Positions 1-10,241 of a stretch of DNA of 41,328 nucleotides are shown one piece after another; positions within the stretch are counted from its first letter, which is position 1; the number at the start of each line of letters is the position of its first letter. The notes under the pieces are model-generated. The model had not been told where the DNA came from. It saw only the letters and a list, made by a program, of their open reading frames with translations, and did no database searches. Origin of the DNA: Atkinsonella hypoxylon (Eukaryota; Ascomycota; Sordariomycetes; Hypocreales; Clavicipitaceae); contig JFHB01000248.1 in the NCBI GenBank assembly GCA_000729835.1, positions 1 through 41,328 on the forward strand. Direction: 5' to 3'. The translations under genes and the position numbers were made by a program.

Positions 1-44
<44 letters not shown>

Positions 45-75
45 TTTTTTTTTTTATTTTTTTTTTTTTTTTTTT
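1..75. repeat. (CT)n microsatellite followed by T-rich tract
   Basis: Positions 1-41 are an almost perfect CT dinucleotide run, cut by the window edge. A T-rich tract with a single A follows at about 44-75. Pyrimidine-rich runs like these are common in fungal promoters and 5' leaders. This one lies about 480 bases upstream of the Taf3-like start codon, so it may belong to that promoter. Nothing coding is visible between 76 and 551. Confidence 0.9.
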
Positions 76-551
76 CCCAAGCCACATTCAAGAAACAGGC
101 GAGTGATTGCTCGCTTGACAGGCTCCACGGCAAACGTTAGCAACAAATACCGTGCGAGGCACAACTTTGCCACACGGCTGTCGTCCTACAAGGCTGCAAA
201 GCAAAGAGCTACTAGTTTCCCGTAGCTGCGTAACCTACGGAGTGCAAACAAAACAACCTCCAACCTTGTGCGACCCTACTACATCCACCTATCTACATTA
301 CCAGCATTCTAGAGACGAGCTGCCTCTGGCCATCGAACAATGCGCTGCGCGATCCCGTCGCAAACCAGCCGATGAGGTCCGACGACAGCGACATCATCGG
401 TAATAACAATCACGAGCAAGCTTGCTCACATTTATTTCATTCAACTGATATCAGCACACGTCAACCACTCCTGCTAGATCTCGAGTGGGAAAAGACGGTA
501 AAAGCCCAGCCTCGTCGTCCCGCAGCCCCTTGACTCCTCGCCTCTTCCATA

Positions 552-1304
552 ATGACGACACATTCGGCCTTCTTCCACGCGCTCCTTCGACCGTCCATCC
601 TGCAGATCCTCCGAGCAACAGGCTACCATTCCGCCAGGCCGTCGGTCGTGGATTCTGTCACAGACATCGCGGCCCGGTATCTATCTGCCCTATGCGAAGC
701 GACGGCCTCGCACGCGATACACAACCACGGCGACGCGGGCGACTATTCCATCGTCGACATCAGATTGGCCCTCCAGCAGGTCGGCGCGCTACAGCCGGAG
801 AAGACCGCCACGGAGCAAGAGTGGCTCGGCCAAGAGGATCTGCGAGGGGTGGAAGAATTCATTGAGTGGTTTTCGGGCCCGAGAATGCGGGACCTAATGG
901 AGATGGGGGCTGGGGACGGCGAGGTCGACGCAACGGATTACTTGAGTGGTATGAATTTCCCCTACTCAGACATAACCCCAAGGCCTCTTTTTGTTTCTCC
1001 CTCTGCGCGTACACCGGGTCGCTAACCTCGCGCAGCTCTGAAGAAGAAGCACTCTAAGACGGCCGAGGAAAGCAAGTACACTGGCACTGTGATCGGGAAA
1101 CCCCTCGACACAATCACCGAGATACAAGTAGAAGGGGGCCCGGTCACAAGCATCAACGAATGGATCCAGCAACGGAGTTCCATCCCGCTGGTAGAGACGA
1201 ATGGTGCGGGTCGGCATGGAAGGGACTCACCGACGCCGAGTTCAGGCCTGAGCTCCGTCGGAAGCAGACTAGGCGAGGATGGCGAGGAGATGGATCTTTC
1301 GTAG
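552..1304 (+). CDS. taf3: Taf3-like TFIID subunit (bromodomain-associated histone fold)
   Basis: Two exons, 552-948 and 1036-1304, give 221 residues. The 87-nt intron (GTATGA...CGCAG) is a multiple of three long, so the unspliced sequence stays in frame for a while. Residues 1 to about 85 look like the bromodomain-associated histone-fold domain of TFIID subunit 3: FHALLRPSILQILRATGYHS near the N-terminus, then helices with VDSVTDIAARYLSAL and VDIRLALQQVGAL. In TFIID this fold pairs with Taf10. Exon 2 carries a conserved-looking block (KYTGTVIGKPLD, then INEWIQQR) and ends in an acidic tail, GEEMDLS. There is no PHD finger, as is usual for fungal Taf3. An in-frame TAG at 1302-1304 ends the protein, but the same frame stays open to 1511 (see findings). 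The gene is convergent with the PPR gene. The family call is good; the exact C-terminus is less certain. Confidence 0.72.
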
Positions 1305-1511
1305 GACAAGACGTCTTTGAGGGGGAACAAGCCGGGTTTTGCTGCCGCGGTGAAGAAGGAGCGTGCCGCTGGGGATCAAGGCCTTCGTGCAAACGAGGCC
1401 CGAAAAGAGGTCGCTTCGGCGGCTGAGACTCCATGCTGTAATGCGCCGCAGCTGAGGAGGTCTGGACGAAAGACGACGCGTCGACTTTTCTTTGACGAGC
1501 TATATGGTTGA

Positions 1512-1849
1512 AGCATAGGCGTAGGCCGGCTTATTTTTTCAATCTTTTGGAGTAATGCATAGCGCTGGAGTTTAGGGGAAAGCCGGTCTTATTGCATCGA
1601 TTGTGGGACGTTATATGCATCGATGCCTCTTGCTACTTGGTTAGTTGTCCTCGGTATACATACCTAGGTAGATAATATCAAGTCAGTCACGGGGAAAGAA
1701 TCTGGAAGCCCACGCATGTGCAGTTTAGACCTGTTACTGACATGCAACTCGATTTCATCTTACGACACATACATGCTGATGCTTTCTAAAACACAGTGCA
1801 ATCCCCATGGTATACCCTATATTCTACACACAATGGTTCACCCTCTGCT
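1512..1849. other. Convergent intergenic gap (Taf3-like / PPR 3' ends)
   Basis: This stretch of about 340 bases lies between two convergent genes. It is AT-rich, with no open frame of interest and no RNA-gene signature that I recognise. It most likely holds the two 3' UTRs and polyadenylation signals. Confidence 0.6.
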
Positions 1850-4339
1850 TCACTTTCTCGACACCAATTCATACACGCCCATCTGCCTCATAGCCTCTCT
1901 GATCACACACCTCGTAGCCTCATCCTCCCCGCTCGGCCAAAATTTCCTCACAAGATACTCCGACAACGCGTCCTGTCTCCTCTCGCCCTCCAACCTGTCG
2001 ACGTCGCCATCTGCCCACGCCAGCAACTCCCGATCCATAGAGCGCTTGGCCAGGATCAGACGCCGCCTCTGCGACGGGCTATCCCATTGTAATTTCGTAG
2101 TCTGGAGAACCAGTTCCAGCACGAGCGTTTCAGTAGGCAGGAAGCGAAACACCCGTTTGAGCGCGGTGAGGGCGACGACAAAGCCAGCGTTGTCCGTCAG
2201 GCGACGGAAGGTATGGAGCATCTTGCGAGCAAGCTGTCCGTCAATGCCTTCTGGCTCAAACACAGATTTATGTCTGACTGTCTCGGAGAAGAGCGCTCTT
2301 GTGTTGCCAATCTCCTCGGGCAGGGACTCGGGGGGAAGGATATGGAGACGATTGATGGCGAGAGTCTTCCAGAGGGCACTGAACGTGTACGGGTCGGGTG
2401 CGATGCCTCGATCTGCGACGAACGACTGATAGAGCTGCAGCGCTTCTTTTGGCTGGCCCGCTTGGATGCGTGATTCAAGGAGCTGATTCATCATGAAGGC
2501 GTCTGGGCTGATCTCTGCGTCGCGAAAAGCGTCCCACAGCGCTGTCATATGTGTGTGGAGTTGTCGTGACCGATAGTTTTCTGCCAGCAGAGAAAATGTC
2601 TCCAAAGTCGCTCGCGGCCATGGCGGAGGCGACGAAGCCGTCGACTTCACAGGCGTAGAGAGTGCGCCGTCATCACATGCTCTGGATCTGACAAAGCGAA
2701 TTCGAGATTCAATCATGTCCCAGGCGAGTTTGTCTGCACGTTCGAGGTCGGTGACGCCTCCGGATCTCTGCCAAGCGCCAATGAGTCCATTCAAGTGAAT
2801 CGGAGACGCATCTACGCCCTTCTGGCGCATGAATTTGACCACACTGAATGCCCCATCCAAGTCACCGGCGCCGATGAGTCTCTTGAGCCATTTGCCAAGG
2901 AAGAACTTGTTCGCGATGACTGAAGGCATGTACTTTTGTTTCTTCAAGTCGATTTCTCCATCGCTCATCATGTCAACAAATGTGTAGAGTGCATTCTCCG
3001 TCTGATTTGTGGTCAGAAAGTACGAAATGACTTGGTCATAGTCTGCGAGCTTCATTTCCTTCCCAAGGCGGTCCCTCATCTTGCGGTATGCGTTCCATGC
3101 TCGTTCCAGGCTCTCTGGTGTTGCCTGCTCCGAGAATGTACGGATAAGCGGCATCAGGATACGCGGATCGCCGTCTTTCTCAAAAAGCCTGTCTACCGCT
3201 CTCTCAGCTTGGTCCATGTCACCGACTCGGCAGAATATCCGAACGCCGAGCTCCCAGAAACTCTGGCAAGTTTCGGCTTTTTCGTCTCCCAACGTGCTGA
3301 CGCATCTTTTCCAGTTATCTATGGCTTTTGATTCCCACCCATCGACGAAGACTGCCTCGATTGTGAGAAGCTGTTGTGAGGGGCTTAATGTTACTTTGGC
3401 TTCGCTCATATCCCTCGACAACAGGGCGACGTGCGCCAAGCGATGAAGGTTGATAGATTCGTCAGCGGAGAGCACTGTCCATAGAAAATCCCACACGTCG
3501 ACCTGAACGTTGTTCCAGCTTCGAGCCAGTGTCATTCTTGCTGCATGGTAGGCTTTGTAGACTGCCGATACAGTGTTTTTAGTCAGACCAGCACCACGAT
3601 GCGACTCCCTGAAGGCTCTCGCCAGACTGAGATTCAGTCTGCTTATTTTCTTCCGTTGATTCAACGTCCACGGCTTCTCAGAGATCTGTGGAATCACCAC
3701 TCGAGGTTGGCAGGTTTCACCGGACAGAGATAGATTGCTTAAATCCTTCCGTAGCTCATCTAAAACATCCTGAGGTAGATTTGCGCCTGCGCTCTCAATT
3801 TCGGCGTCTATTGTTTTCGTGTATTTTTCTATTCGCTCCATCATCTTCTCCAAGTCGCTTGCGGAGTCGATTTGGTTCAAATCCCCACCACCGACTTCTC
3901 GTAAGACAGCTTGGAAAGCATCGCGGTCTTCCCTAGAACCTAAGCTTGATTGTATATCACGAAGCGCCTCCTTTAACTCACTCCCATCAAGCTTGCATAT
4001 GGAGTCTCCAAATGCAGCGTGGTTGGGCAGCTCGCTTCGCTTATAGCCATCCTGTTCGAAAAATCGTACCGAAAAGCCGTCCGTCTTTTCATCCGACTTT
4101 TGCTGCAAGCTTTTCAGCCCTTGCAGGTAGCTGGCTAATTCTGATTGGCTGGGTTGCCTCGAGATTTCAATGTGATTCCGCAACGCGCGTGCTTTCGTTC
4201 GTGCTTTCGATGAAACGGCTTGGGAGCTATAAGCAGCTATTCTTGGCTGCGTTGTCTGCCGCCGAATAGCCAGCAGACATGACCGACATATTGGACCATT
4301 TGGCCTTCGCAAATCAAGAATAAATGACCGACAAGGCAT
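1850..4339 (-). CDS. Mitochondrial PPR-like (helical repeat) protein
   Basis: A single exon of 829 residues. The N-terminus is basic, Arg/Ser-rich and almost free of acidic residues for about 55 residues (starts MPCRSFILDLRRPNG, with a CRSC motif and RRQTTQ). This looks like the presequence of many fungal mitochondrial gene-expression factors. The rest is alpha-helical. Recognisable pentatricopeptide-type units occur in the middle and C-terminal parts (GDLDGAFSVVKFMRQKGVD..., then ISPDAFMMNQLLESRIQAGQPKEALQLYQ, then IAPDPYTFSALWKTLA). Such proteins bind mitochondrial transcripts and support their stability or translation. The specific target cannot be read from sequence, and I cannot say which named fungal PPR protein is the ortholog. 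It is divergent from rcl1 with 371 bp between start codons, so the two probably share a promoter region. Confidence 0.75.
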   Translation of the reverse strand: MPCRSFILDLRRPNGPICRSCLLAIRRQTTQPRIAAYSSQAVSSKARTKARALRNHIEISRQPSQSELASYLQGLKSLQQKSDEKTDGFSVRFFEQDGYKRSELPNHAAFGDSICKLDGSELKEALRDIQSSLGSREDRDAFQAVLREVGGGDLNQIDSASDLEKMMERIEKYTKTIDAEIESAGANLPQDVLDELRKDLSNLSLSGETCQPRVVIPQISEKPWTLNQRKKISRLNLSLARAFRESHRGAGLTKNTVSAVYKAYHAARMTLARSWNNVQVDVWDFLWTVLSADESINLHRLAHVALLSRDMSEAKVTLSPSQQLLTIEAVFVDGWESKAIDNWKRCVSTLGDEKAETCQSFWELGVRIFCRVGDMDQAERAVDRLFEKDGDPRILMPLIRTFSEQATPESLERAWNAYRKMRDRLGKEMKLADYDQVISYFLTTNQTENALYTFVDMMSDGEIDLKKQKYMPSVIANKFFLGKWLKRLIGAGDLDGAFSVVKFMRQKGVDASPIHLNGLIGAWQRSGGVTDLERADKLAWDMIESRIRFVRSRACDDGALSTPVKSTASSPPPWPRATLETFSLLAENYRSRQLHTHMTALWDAFRDAEISPDAFMMNQLLESRIQAGQPKEALQLYQSFVADRGIAPDPYTFSALWKTLAINRLHILPPESLPEEIGNTRALFSETVRHKSVFEPEGIDGQLARKMLHTFRRLTDNAGFVVALTALKRVFRFLPTETLVLELVLQTTKLQWDSPSQRRRLILAKRSMDRELLAWADGDVDRLEGERRQDALSEYLVRKFWPSGEDEATRCVIREAMRQMGVYELVSRK

Positions 4340-4710
4340 ATTCCTCGAATATGCATTGCGCTTTGTTCAGCCAAGTGTTGGAAAGGTCTCGACGGCTTGC
4401 TTTGACACGGCCCCTAAGCATGTTGCAGTTACCAGTCTGCAAGATAAGATTCAGTAGTTAGTTAGCCAGCCCGGTACTCAGACCTGTAAGGGTTCTTTAT
4501 CGATAAACAGGAATACAACACTGGATTGGCACTGTGCCGGGGCGAGATTCGGCTCACCGCCTGCTATTCTATGTGGTGGAGGAGACTCACATGCGGCAGA
4601 AATTTATTTTTCTTGTCCATCTTCTCATGCGACTGGCGCTGGAATCGCCTGACGTGAGCATCAAGGAAACGATTAAAATTCTGAACGCCGAGAGGACGAC
4701 GGATAGCGAA
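4340..4710. promoter_or_regulatory. Divergent promoter region, PPR gene / rcl1
   Basis: These 371 bases separate two divergent start codons and must contain both core promoters and 5' leaders. The rcl1 frame is open upstream to about 4534, but residues coded there do not resemble the Rcl1 family. I read that part as leader. No clear TATA box stands out. Confidence 0.55.
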
Positions 4711-5922
4711 ATGTCCAACTCCCAAGAATACCTCCGGTTCACGGGCCACCGGTCGTTCACTAAGCGACTGACGATTTCCACCCTCACCGGCCGACCAATT
4801 CACATATCTAAAATCCGAAGCACATCCCCCACGAACCCTGGATTAGCTCCTCATGAGATCTCGTTTCTTCGACTTCTCGAAGCCGTCACCAATGGCAGCT
4901 CGATGCAAATCTCATACACCGGTACGACCATGACGTTCCACCCGGGTCTCATCACTGGCGCCATTGCCGGACAAGGCGCCGTAGATGGAGACGTCATTGA
5001 GCACAGGATCCCAGACACCTGCACGCGAGGCATCACATACTTCCTCCTTCCTCTCTGCCTCCTCGCCCCCTTCTCAAAAGCACATATGAATGTGCGTTTC
5101 TCTGGATCTGGAGTCATCACCTCTGCTACAGAAACCGGCGATATATCTGTCGATACTTTCCGAACTGCAATTCTGCCGCTTTTTTCACTCTTTGGCATTC
5201 CGTCTGTCAGAATCGAATTAAGGGTGCTGCAAAGATCGTGCGCTGGTCCGGGCGGCAAAGGTGGTGGCGGGTGTGTTGAGCTTCGATTTGCAAGCCAAGT
5301 TCGATTACCCAAGACGCTGCATTTGAATCGCAGTCCGGGCAGAATAAAGAGAATACGAGGTGTCGCATACAGCACAGGTGTGTCGGCCTCAAACAACAAT
5401 CGCATGATCCATGCAGCGCGCGAGGTATTAAACCCTCTTGTTTCGGATATTCACGTAGCGGCGCAATACGACCAGGCCCCGCTGGTCCCGATCGGTGACA
5501 AGGCGGGAAGTAAACGACGTCTCGGAATCGGCTTTGGATTGAGCCTTGTCGCTGAATCTAGCGCGGTTGGAGTGCTGTACTCTGCGGATATGGTAGTGCC
5601 TGCGTCAGGGGGTGTGGTACCCGAGGATATTGGGAAAAGATGCGCATATCAATTATTGGAGACTATCGTGCATGGTGGCTGCATCACTCAAGTCTCAGCT
5701 AGTACGGTGCTCATACTGATGGCGATGGGCTCAGAGGATGTCGGTCGGTTACGGATAGGCCGAGATGTACTGGCAACGGAGGACATCGTCTCGTTGGCAA
5801 GAGACCTCAAGACTTTCGGCGCAAGTAGCTGGGGGTTGCGAGATGTAGGTGATGAGACAGACGATATCATAATTTCAGTCAAGGGAACTGGCGTTGGTAA
5901 TGTGGGGAGGAAAATAGCGTAA
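4711..5922 (+). CDS. rcl1: Rcl1, RNA 3'-terminal phosphate cyclase-like protein
   Basis: A single exon of 403 residues from the ATG at 4711. I chose this start because the family begins close to 'YLRFTGHRSFTKRLTISTLTGRPI', which here starts seven residues in; the upstream in-frame extension has no family similarity. Rcl1 is the catalytically inactive relative of RtcA cyclases. It binds Bms1 and acts in the nucleolus in early 18S rRNA maturation (cleavage at site A2). Visible family blocks are HEISFLRLLEAVTNGSSMQISYTGT near residue 50, NPGLAPHE just before it, GGGGCVELRF in the middle insert domain, and RIKRIRGVAYSTGVSA in the C-terminal half. The length is close to yeast Rcl1. It ends only 91 bp from the convergent dsc4 stop, so the 3' UTRs probably overlap. 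Confidence 0.93.
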   Translation: MSNSQEYLRFTGHRSFTKRLTISTLTGRPIHISKIRSTSPTNPGLAPHEISFLRLLEAVTNGSSMQISYTGTTMTFHPGLITGAIAGQGAVDGDVIEHRIPDTCTRGITYFLLPLCLLAPFSKAHMNVRFSGSGVITSATETGDISVDTFRTAILPLFSLFGIPSVRIELRVLQRSCAGPGGKGGGGCVELRFASQVRLPKTLHLNRSPGRIKRIRGVAYSTGVSASNNNRMIHAAREVLNPLVSDIHVAAQYDQAPLVPIGDKAGSKRRLGIGFGLSLVAESSAVGVLYSADMVVPASGGVVPEDIGKRCAYQLLETIVHGGCITQVSASTVLILMAMGSEDVGRLRIGRDVLATEDIVSLARDLKTFGASSWGLRDVGDETDDIIISVKGTGVGNVGRKIA

Positions 5923-6013
5923 ATGGATGGGAGTTGGAACCGTCAACCCTTGTTGTAGAGACGACAATATATCTGAAAGTTCCAAATCATTATTGTATCA
6001 AAAAGATTCATAT

Positions 6014-7210
6014 CTATCTATTCGGCCGCATTGTGGCAGATTGTGCGAGTGCTGCCCGTCTTCGAGCTTGCAAGGTCGCCAAAGTCGCACCATAGCTTAT
6101 TGTTCGTAGTGAGTGAGCCGCTGTGCGTTCGAGTTCGCCTGCCGCCGACATGACTGACTGTATAATAGAGTAGTTTCCTAGCACCCCATTTCCCGAATTC
6201 ATGATATCCGACAACTGGGCCCTAGGCGAATCCTCGCTTGCACTTTGCTGCAGTAGCGAACTTGCATCACCATTCTGTCCGCCTTCGTCTACAGCCTCAA
6301 CAAGCGAACCATTCGCATCTCGAGCTTCGTCACCGACACCTTCAACTCCAGTTACGGTATTCCGCGCAGAAGCGGGAACATGCTGAGCGTGCAGCGATAC
6401 TCCTCTTTCCTCGGCATCTAAATCTTGTACTGGGCGCGCGGCAGCCTCCATCTCTTCCGAGAGCTCGGGCAAGATAGGGCGAAATGTTTTTAGCTGAACA
6501 CGAAGCTGCTCCCGCTGAGTATGTACTGTGAGCATCAAGCACTGGACGGCCAGTATAGCAAAGTCGATAAGTATGTAGTATATTCTAGAAGCCGCGGGCC
6601 GCTGTCCAACAAAATCGATAATGAGCCCTCCGTGTTGGTAGCCACGGTGGAAGTCGGGCCCGCGTGGGAGGGAGGTGAGCAGATGAAGGAAGACGCAGAT
6701 GAGATTCGGAACAACGACGAGGAGGACGTGTACTCGACCGGCAGGCATGAGGAAAGGGAAACTCTCGTCCTTGGGAGTTAGATACATGTATTGCCCGACG
6801 GCGCGGAGGAGGAAGCGGAACATGGAGCATCTACCAATGTCCGTTAGCGAAATACTGAGGACGGACAGGGCGTCGAAGCTGAGATGATTCGTGGTCACGA
6901 CATACTCCATGTAGTATAGGCCACTCAGCTCTGCGAAAACGAGCAAGTCAAGAGACTTGAGCAAATGAGTGACGAAGGAGAGCTTTTTGGCAAGGCCGGG
7001 ATTACGGTCCTTCTTGGCCTTCTTCTTGCGCCGTCTCCGTAACCTAGACGCCGATCGGTACTGGGATCCTCCATCCTCGCCGGCGCCTACATCTACAGTC
7101 GCGGGGGCGTTAAGCGTGGGCGTCGAAGCCGAATTATCGTCGGCTTCTTGTCGCTCGGATGGGCTCTCGTGGGCTATGGCGGGCGACGTAGGCGCTTGCT
7201 CATGGTTCAT
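6014..7210 (-). CDS. dsc4: Dsc4-like subunit of the Golgi DSC E3 ligase (DUF1746)
   Basis: A single exon of 398 residues. Residues 1-55 are disordered. A strongly basic stretch follows (RLRRRRKKKAKKDR, about 57-69), then the conserved DUF1746-type membrane domain. Hydrophobic helices lie near residues 80-105 (FAELSGLYYMEYVV), 155-181 (VHVLLVVVPNLICVFLHLL) and 208-230 (IYYILIDFAILAVQCLML). The C-terminal 160 residues are acidic and disordered. Proteins with this domain include fission yeast Dsc4, part of the Golgi ubiquitin ligase that activates the SREBP transcription factor under low oxygen and takes part in membrane-protein quality control. The family assignment rests on the motif block around SLDLLVFAELSGLYYMEYV...SLTDIGRCSMFRFLLRAVGQ. 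Function in this organism is inferred from that. Confidence 0.8.
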   Translation of the reverse strand: MNHEQAPTSPAIAHESPSERQEADDNSASTPTLNAPATVDVGAGEDGGSQYRSASRLRRRRKKKAKKDRNPGLAKKLSFVTHLLKSLDLLVFAELSGLYYMEYVVTTNHLSFDALSVLSISLTDIGRCSMFRFLLRAVGQYMYLTPKDESFPFLMPAGRVHVLLVVVPNLICVFLHLLTSLPRGPDFHRGYQHGGLIIDFVGQRPAASRIYYILIDFAILAVQCLMLTVHTQREQLRVQLKTFRPILPELSEEMEAAARPVQDLDAEERGVSLHAQHVPASARNTVTGVEGVGDEARDANGSLVEAVDEGGQNGDASSLLQQSASEDSPRAQLSDIMNSGNGVLGNYSIIQSVMSAAGELERTAAHSLRTISYGATLATLQARRRAALAQSATMRPNR

Positions 7211-7262
7211 AGTCGGTTTTCATCCGTCATCTGCACCGGATGATCAAGCCCTGCATTGAAGC

Positions 7263-7292
7263 AGCTCAAGCTCAAGCTCAAGCTCAAGCTCA
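7263..7292. repeat. Hexanucleotide tandem repeat (AGCTCA)x5
   Basis: Five perfect copies of AGCTCA lie 53-82 bases upstream of the dsc4 start codon, in its likely 5' leader or core promoter. AGCT makes each unit partly palindromic. Confidence 0.9.
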
Positions 7293-10091
7293 CAGCCTGA
7301 TAGTCATGGGGATGAGTGCAGGGTGGCTTGATGAGGTTGCGCTGTGCTACGGACCGCGGCTATATGGCATGAATGTAAGACGAGGGTGCTGTCGACGTAG
7401 CCTTCTGAGCTTTGACACAAATCACAAATGCTTGCGTGTTGTTGCTCGTGTGCTCGTGTGCCGGTGCTATTGATGTGATTGATGCTTTACTGCCCTGCCC
7501 CCCTGGCTGCTGATTGGCCTGCTGGCTTTGGCGCCGTGCTGACTCAATCAAAAAGCACAGCAAAAGCAAGTACGGAGTAACTAATGCGGAACAGCGATGG
7601 AGAGCTCGTCAACAACAAAACAAAGCACCGAACTTTCTCACCATTGACTAGCACCTCCCCACTAGGCACGTTGGCACCCGAAGTTCTGTCTTTTGCGATT
7701 ATTCAGTATTTACTTCATGTCGTTATGCGAGGAGAGAGTACCGTTGATTCTGGCAACGCTAAGCACGTCTCTTCTTCTCTCATCAATCATGATGCTCGTC
7801 CTCCCACCAGTTCCAACGCTCGCAGGTATCAACTACTGAAGGGCGTTAGCCCAATGCCCAATGCCCATGCCGAAACTATAAAGGAGAGGAGCTACACTAT
7901 AGCATTAAACAAGCTATAAAGTCGCTCCACACTGCAAAATGGAAACAAAGGCTAGCCTAGCTAGTTCAGTAGGAGAGAGCCCTCTCCGTTGTGCATCATC
8001 ATCGCCATTTTGGGAGGCGACTATTACCTGGGACACGAAGTCTAAGGAACTTGGCGAGTGAAGAGCAAGAGTTAGTTCCCTAGTCAACCCCTCCCCTGGT
8101 CTTTACCTCTTACGCATTGCCAGGAAACCCCGAGTTGGCTATATTTGTTTTCTCACGTATAACCTGGAAAGAAACAAGTGTGCGTTGAGTTGTTTAATTC
8201 TCTCCCGCATGGGAAGGCTTCAGGAACTGAGAGAAAGAAGGGGGTGCATGAGTGCTCTAGGCTACGGTTCTATGCCATGTTTGCTGTGTAGCTGTCTGCT
8301 CGCAGATGCGTGACCTTGATACTATTTTGACAACATGGTTGACATTACCCAGCCTCGTTATGGACCAAGCTCCGCAGAGTGGCACAACTGAGTCGGTAGA
8401 CGGACCAACTAGTGACAATTTGGCATGGGATGGTGGAGGAGTATAGTTCAGGATCTAGCTTGTACCAAGACGGTTGAGGAGGGAGAGATCTCGCCAACGC
8501 CAACTGCCTTGCCCGTTGGGAATCCTGCTTTGAACCTATTCCTGGCCCGCATTGCCTCGCGTCACTAGCTGGACAAATGATCGACCATCAGGGCATAACC
8601 TCGTTGTGTTTGGGCATGTAAATTGAGTGTGTTGTTGATATGGAGAGAGGCGTGCAATAGCACGTCACTTGCCTATATTGTCATTATTAACTGGAGTTAT
8701 GTATGCCTTGGACGTCCTGATCGTACGCATTCGCATTCGCCCGCCCCAACAGAGTTGGACTACTCACATAAAGTGGGCTGTACTACATGCTATTGAGGGA
8801 TTCTGCGGCGCTTTTTTAGTTTAGTTAGGGTCATAACTACGGAATAGACATCTCTGTTTACTTGCCGCTAAACCTATTACAGTGAAGACTAAGCTCGCCT
8901 CGACCGTGAACGGTGGAAGTGACATGCTTTCGCGAAGACAGGTTGACGGGTTGGTTTGGCCTTGATGATGGCAATTTAGCAAGCAGGTCAGTACGCCGTT
9001 TCAATTCAATGTATTTACGGAATACACAATGTCCGGAAAATGCAATCCTTTTCTATTTTATTTTCATTTTTATCCTTATTAGCTCATCAAATGTCGAGTG
9101 CTGGTCCGTCTCGATGCTATTCTTGAAGCGTGATCGTCCAACGAGACTTTGCGACCCTGTGTTCTTTTTCTTCTGCTTCCTACGTGTTTGAAATAGCCAG
9201 TATACACATTCGCAGACGTCGTTGAAAAACAGGTTCCGCCCTCCGTACTTATCTCCTTGGACACGATCAAGGCTTGGTGCTCTCGTGACCCACAGCCTCC
9301 GTGCTCATGCGCTGCGCTCATCTCGAGTACCTTTCAATTACCGCTTCAAATGTGGCACTTAGTAATGTACCCTGTAGTCTGTATCATCGCTAATGCTGCA
9401 TCATAGTATTAGTGCTATCGAAGAATGCATCATGGCGATATTTTCGATAGGAGCAGACTCTTCACAGCCGTTTTTGAGCCTTTCGCGTCTCCAAGGACGT
9501 CTCGATGGCATGGTGGTCGCGTGGGTGAACAGTCAAGTCAGTCTGGCTTAGCGTCCATCGGTAATTGAAGTTCCGGAGCTGCACCGACCATGCAAAGTGG
9601 ACCCGTAGCCAGCACGCTCATTCGTTACCTTGGCGCCGTCAAAAAAGGGATGCATTAGTCTCGATCGGCGCCCCAGAATTACGTATGATGAAAAACGACG
9701 CAAATCGATAGATAGATACCCTCAAGGGACTGCATTCCTTTTGAACGCTCTCGATGGGGAGCGCTCAAAGATCAATGAGCCGCTCACTTCCCTCGTGGCT
9801 TGGATGGCCCAGACGTAGAGCGAAGATCAGGACGTCATTTGGATCAGGCCCAGCTGTCCTTGGTAAGGGAAACGAACGAAAGCGCAAAATATCTTTTCCG
9901 TGCGTGCAACAAGGCGTAGATCATTGTAATTAGTGGGCCGCCTAGAATGAAATCGCAGGACTGGCATTTGCTGTTCGCGTCCGTCTCCGCTTCCGCGACG
10001 GCATTCATCATTCATTGTCTTATTGATTCAACCCCGCCCTGCTGCCCTTCGTTGAATGCCGGTGGTGCCTCGAGAGCTTGTGCTTGGCTGA

Positions 10092-10136
10092 GTTTAAATA
10101 AAGCGAACCTCTCCTCTCTCTCCCCTCACCTCCTAC
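10092..10136 (+). promoter_or_regulatory. Core promoter: TATA-like box plus CT-rich tract
   Basis: TTTAAATAAAG is followed by CCTCTCCTCTCTCTCCCCTCACCTCC. The ATG of the 69-residue protein lies about 105 bases downstream of the CT tract. TATA-like sequence followed by a pyrimidine block next to the transcription start is typical of strong filamentous-fungal promoters. The assignment is by position and composition only. Confidence 0.5.
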
Positions 10137-10241
10137 GTCCTGCGTGCGGCCATATTGCTCTGTAATACAGTGACGATCATTGATAATTCACCGAAATTTC
10201 ATCCCGTCTTCATCCATCAAGCTTACAACCACCCTTTCATC

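Larger units (their letters stand above)
7211..10241. other. 3-kb gene-poor region upstream of the 69-residue protein gene
   Basis: The stretch begins with the dsc4 promoter. I find no open frame here with family features or a plausible splice pattern, and no tRNA, 5S or snRNA that I recognise. A TACGGAGTA motif lies at 7571-7579. Just before the small gene are an A/T-rich TATA-like site (TTTAAATAAAG, about 10092-10102) and a CT-rich tract (about 10109-10135), a common core-promoter arrangement in highly expressed fungal genes. The rest could be distal regulatory DNA, a long non-coding transcript, or old repeat debris; the sequence does not decide this. Confidence 0.5.

Noticed and set aside
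485..865. 126-residue open frame overlapping the Taf3-like exon 1
   Set aside because: It is an Arg/Pro-rich out-of-frame reading of the histone-fold exon.
3877..3896. GGTTCAAATCC, resembling a tRNA B box
   Set aside because: It lies inside the PPR gene and no matching A box or cloverleaf could be formed.
4534..4710. Upstream in-frame extension of rcl1 (59 codons)
   Set aside because: No Rcl1-family similarity; the family start fits the ATG at 4711.
4851..5405. 184-residue minus-strand open frame
   Set aside because: Antisense to rcl1; low-complexity and without family features.
7584..7919. 111-residue open frame
   Set aside because: No family features or promoter context; composition resembles surrounding non-coding DNA.
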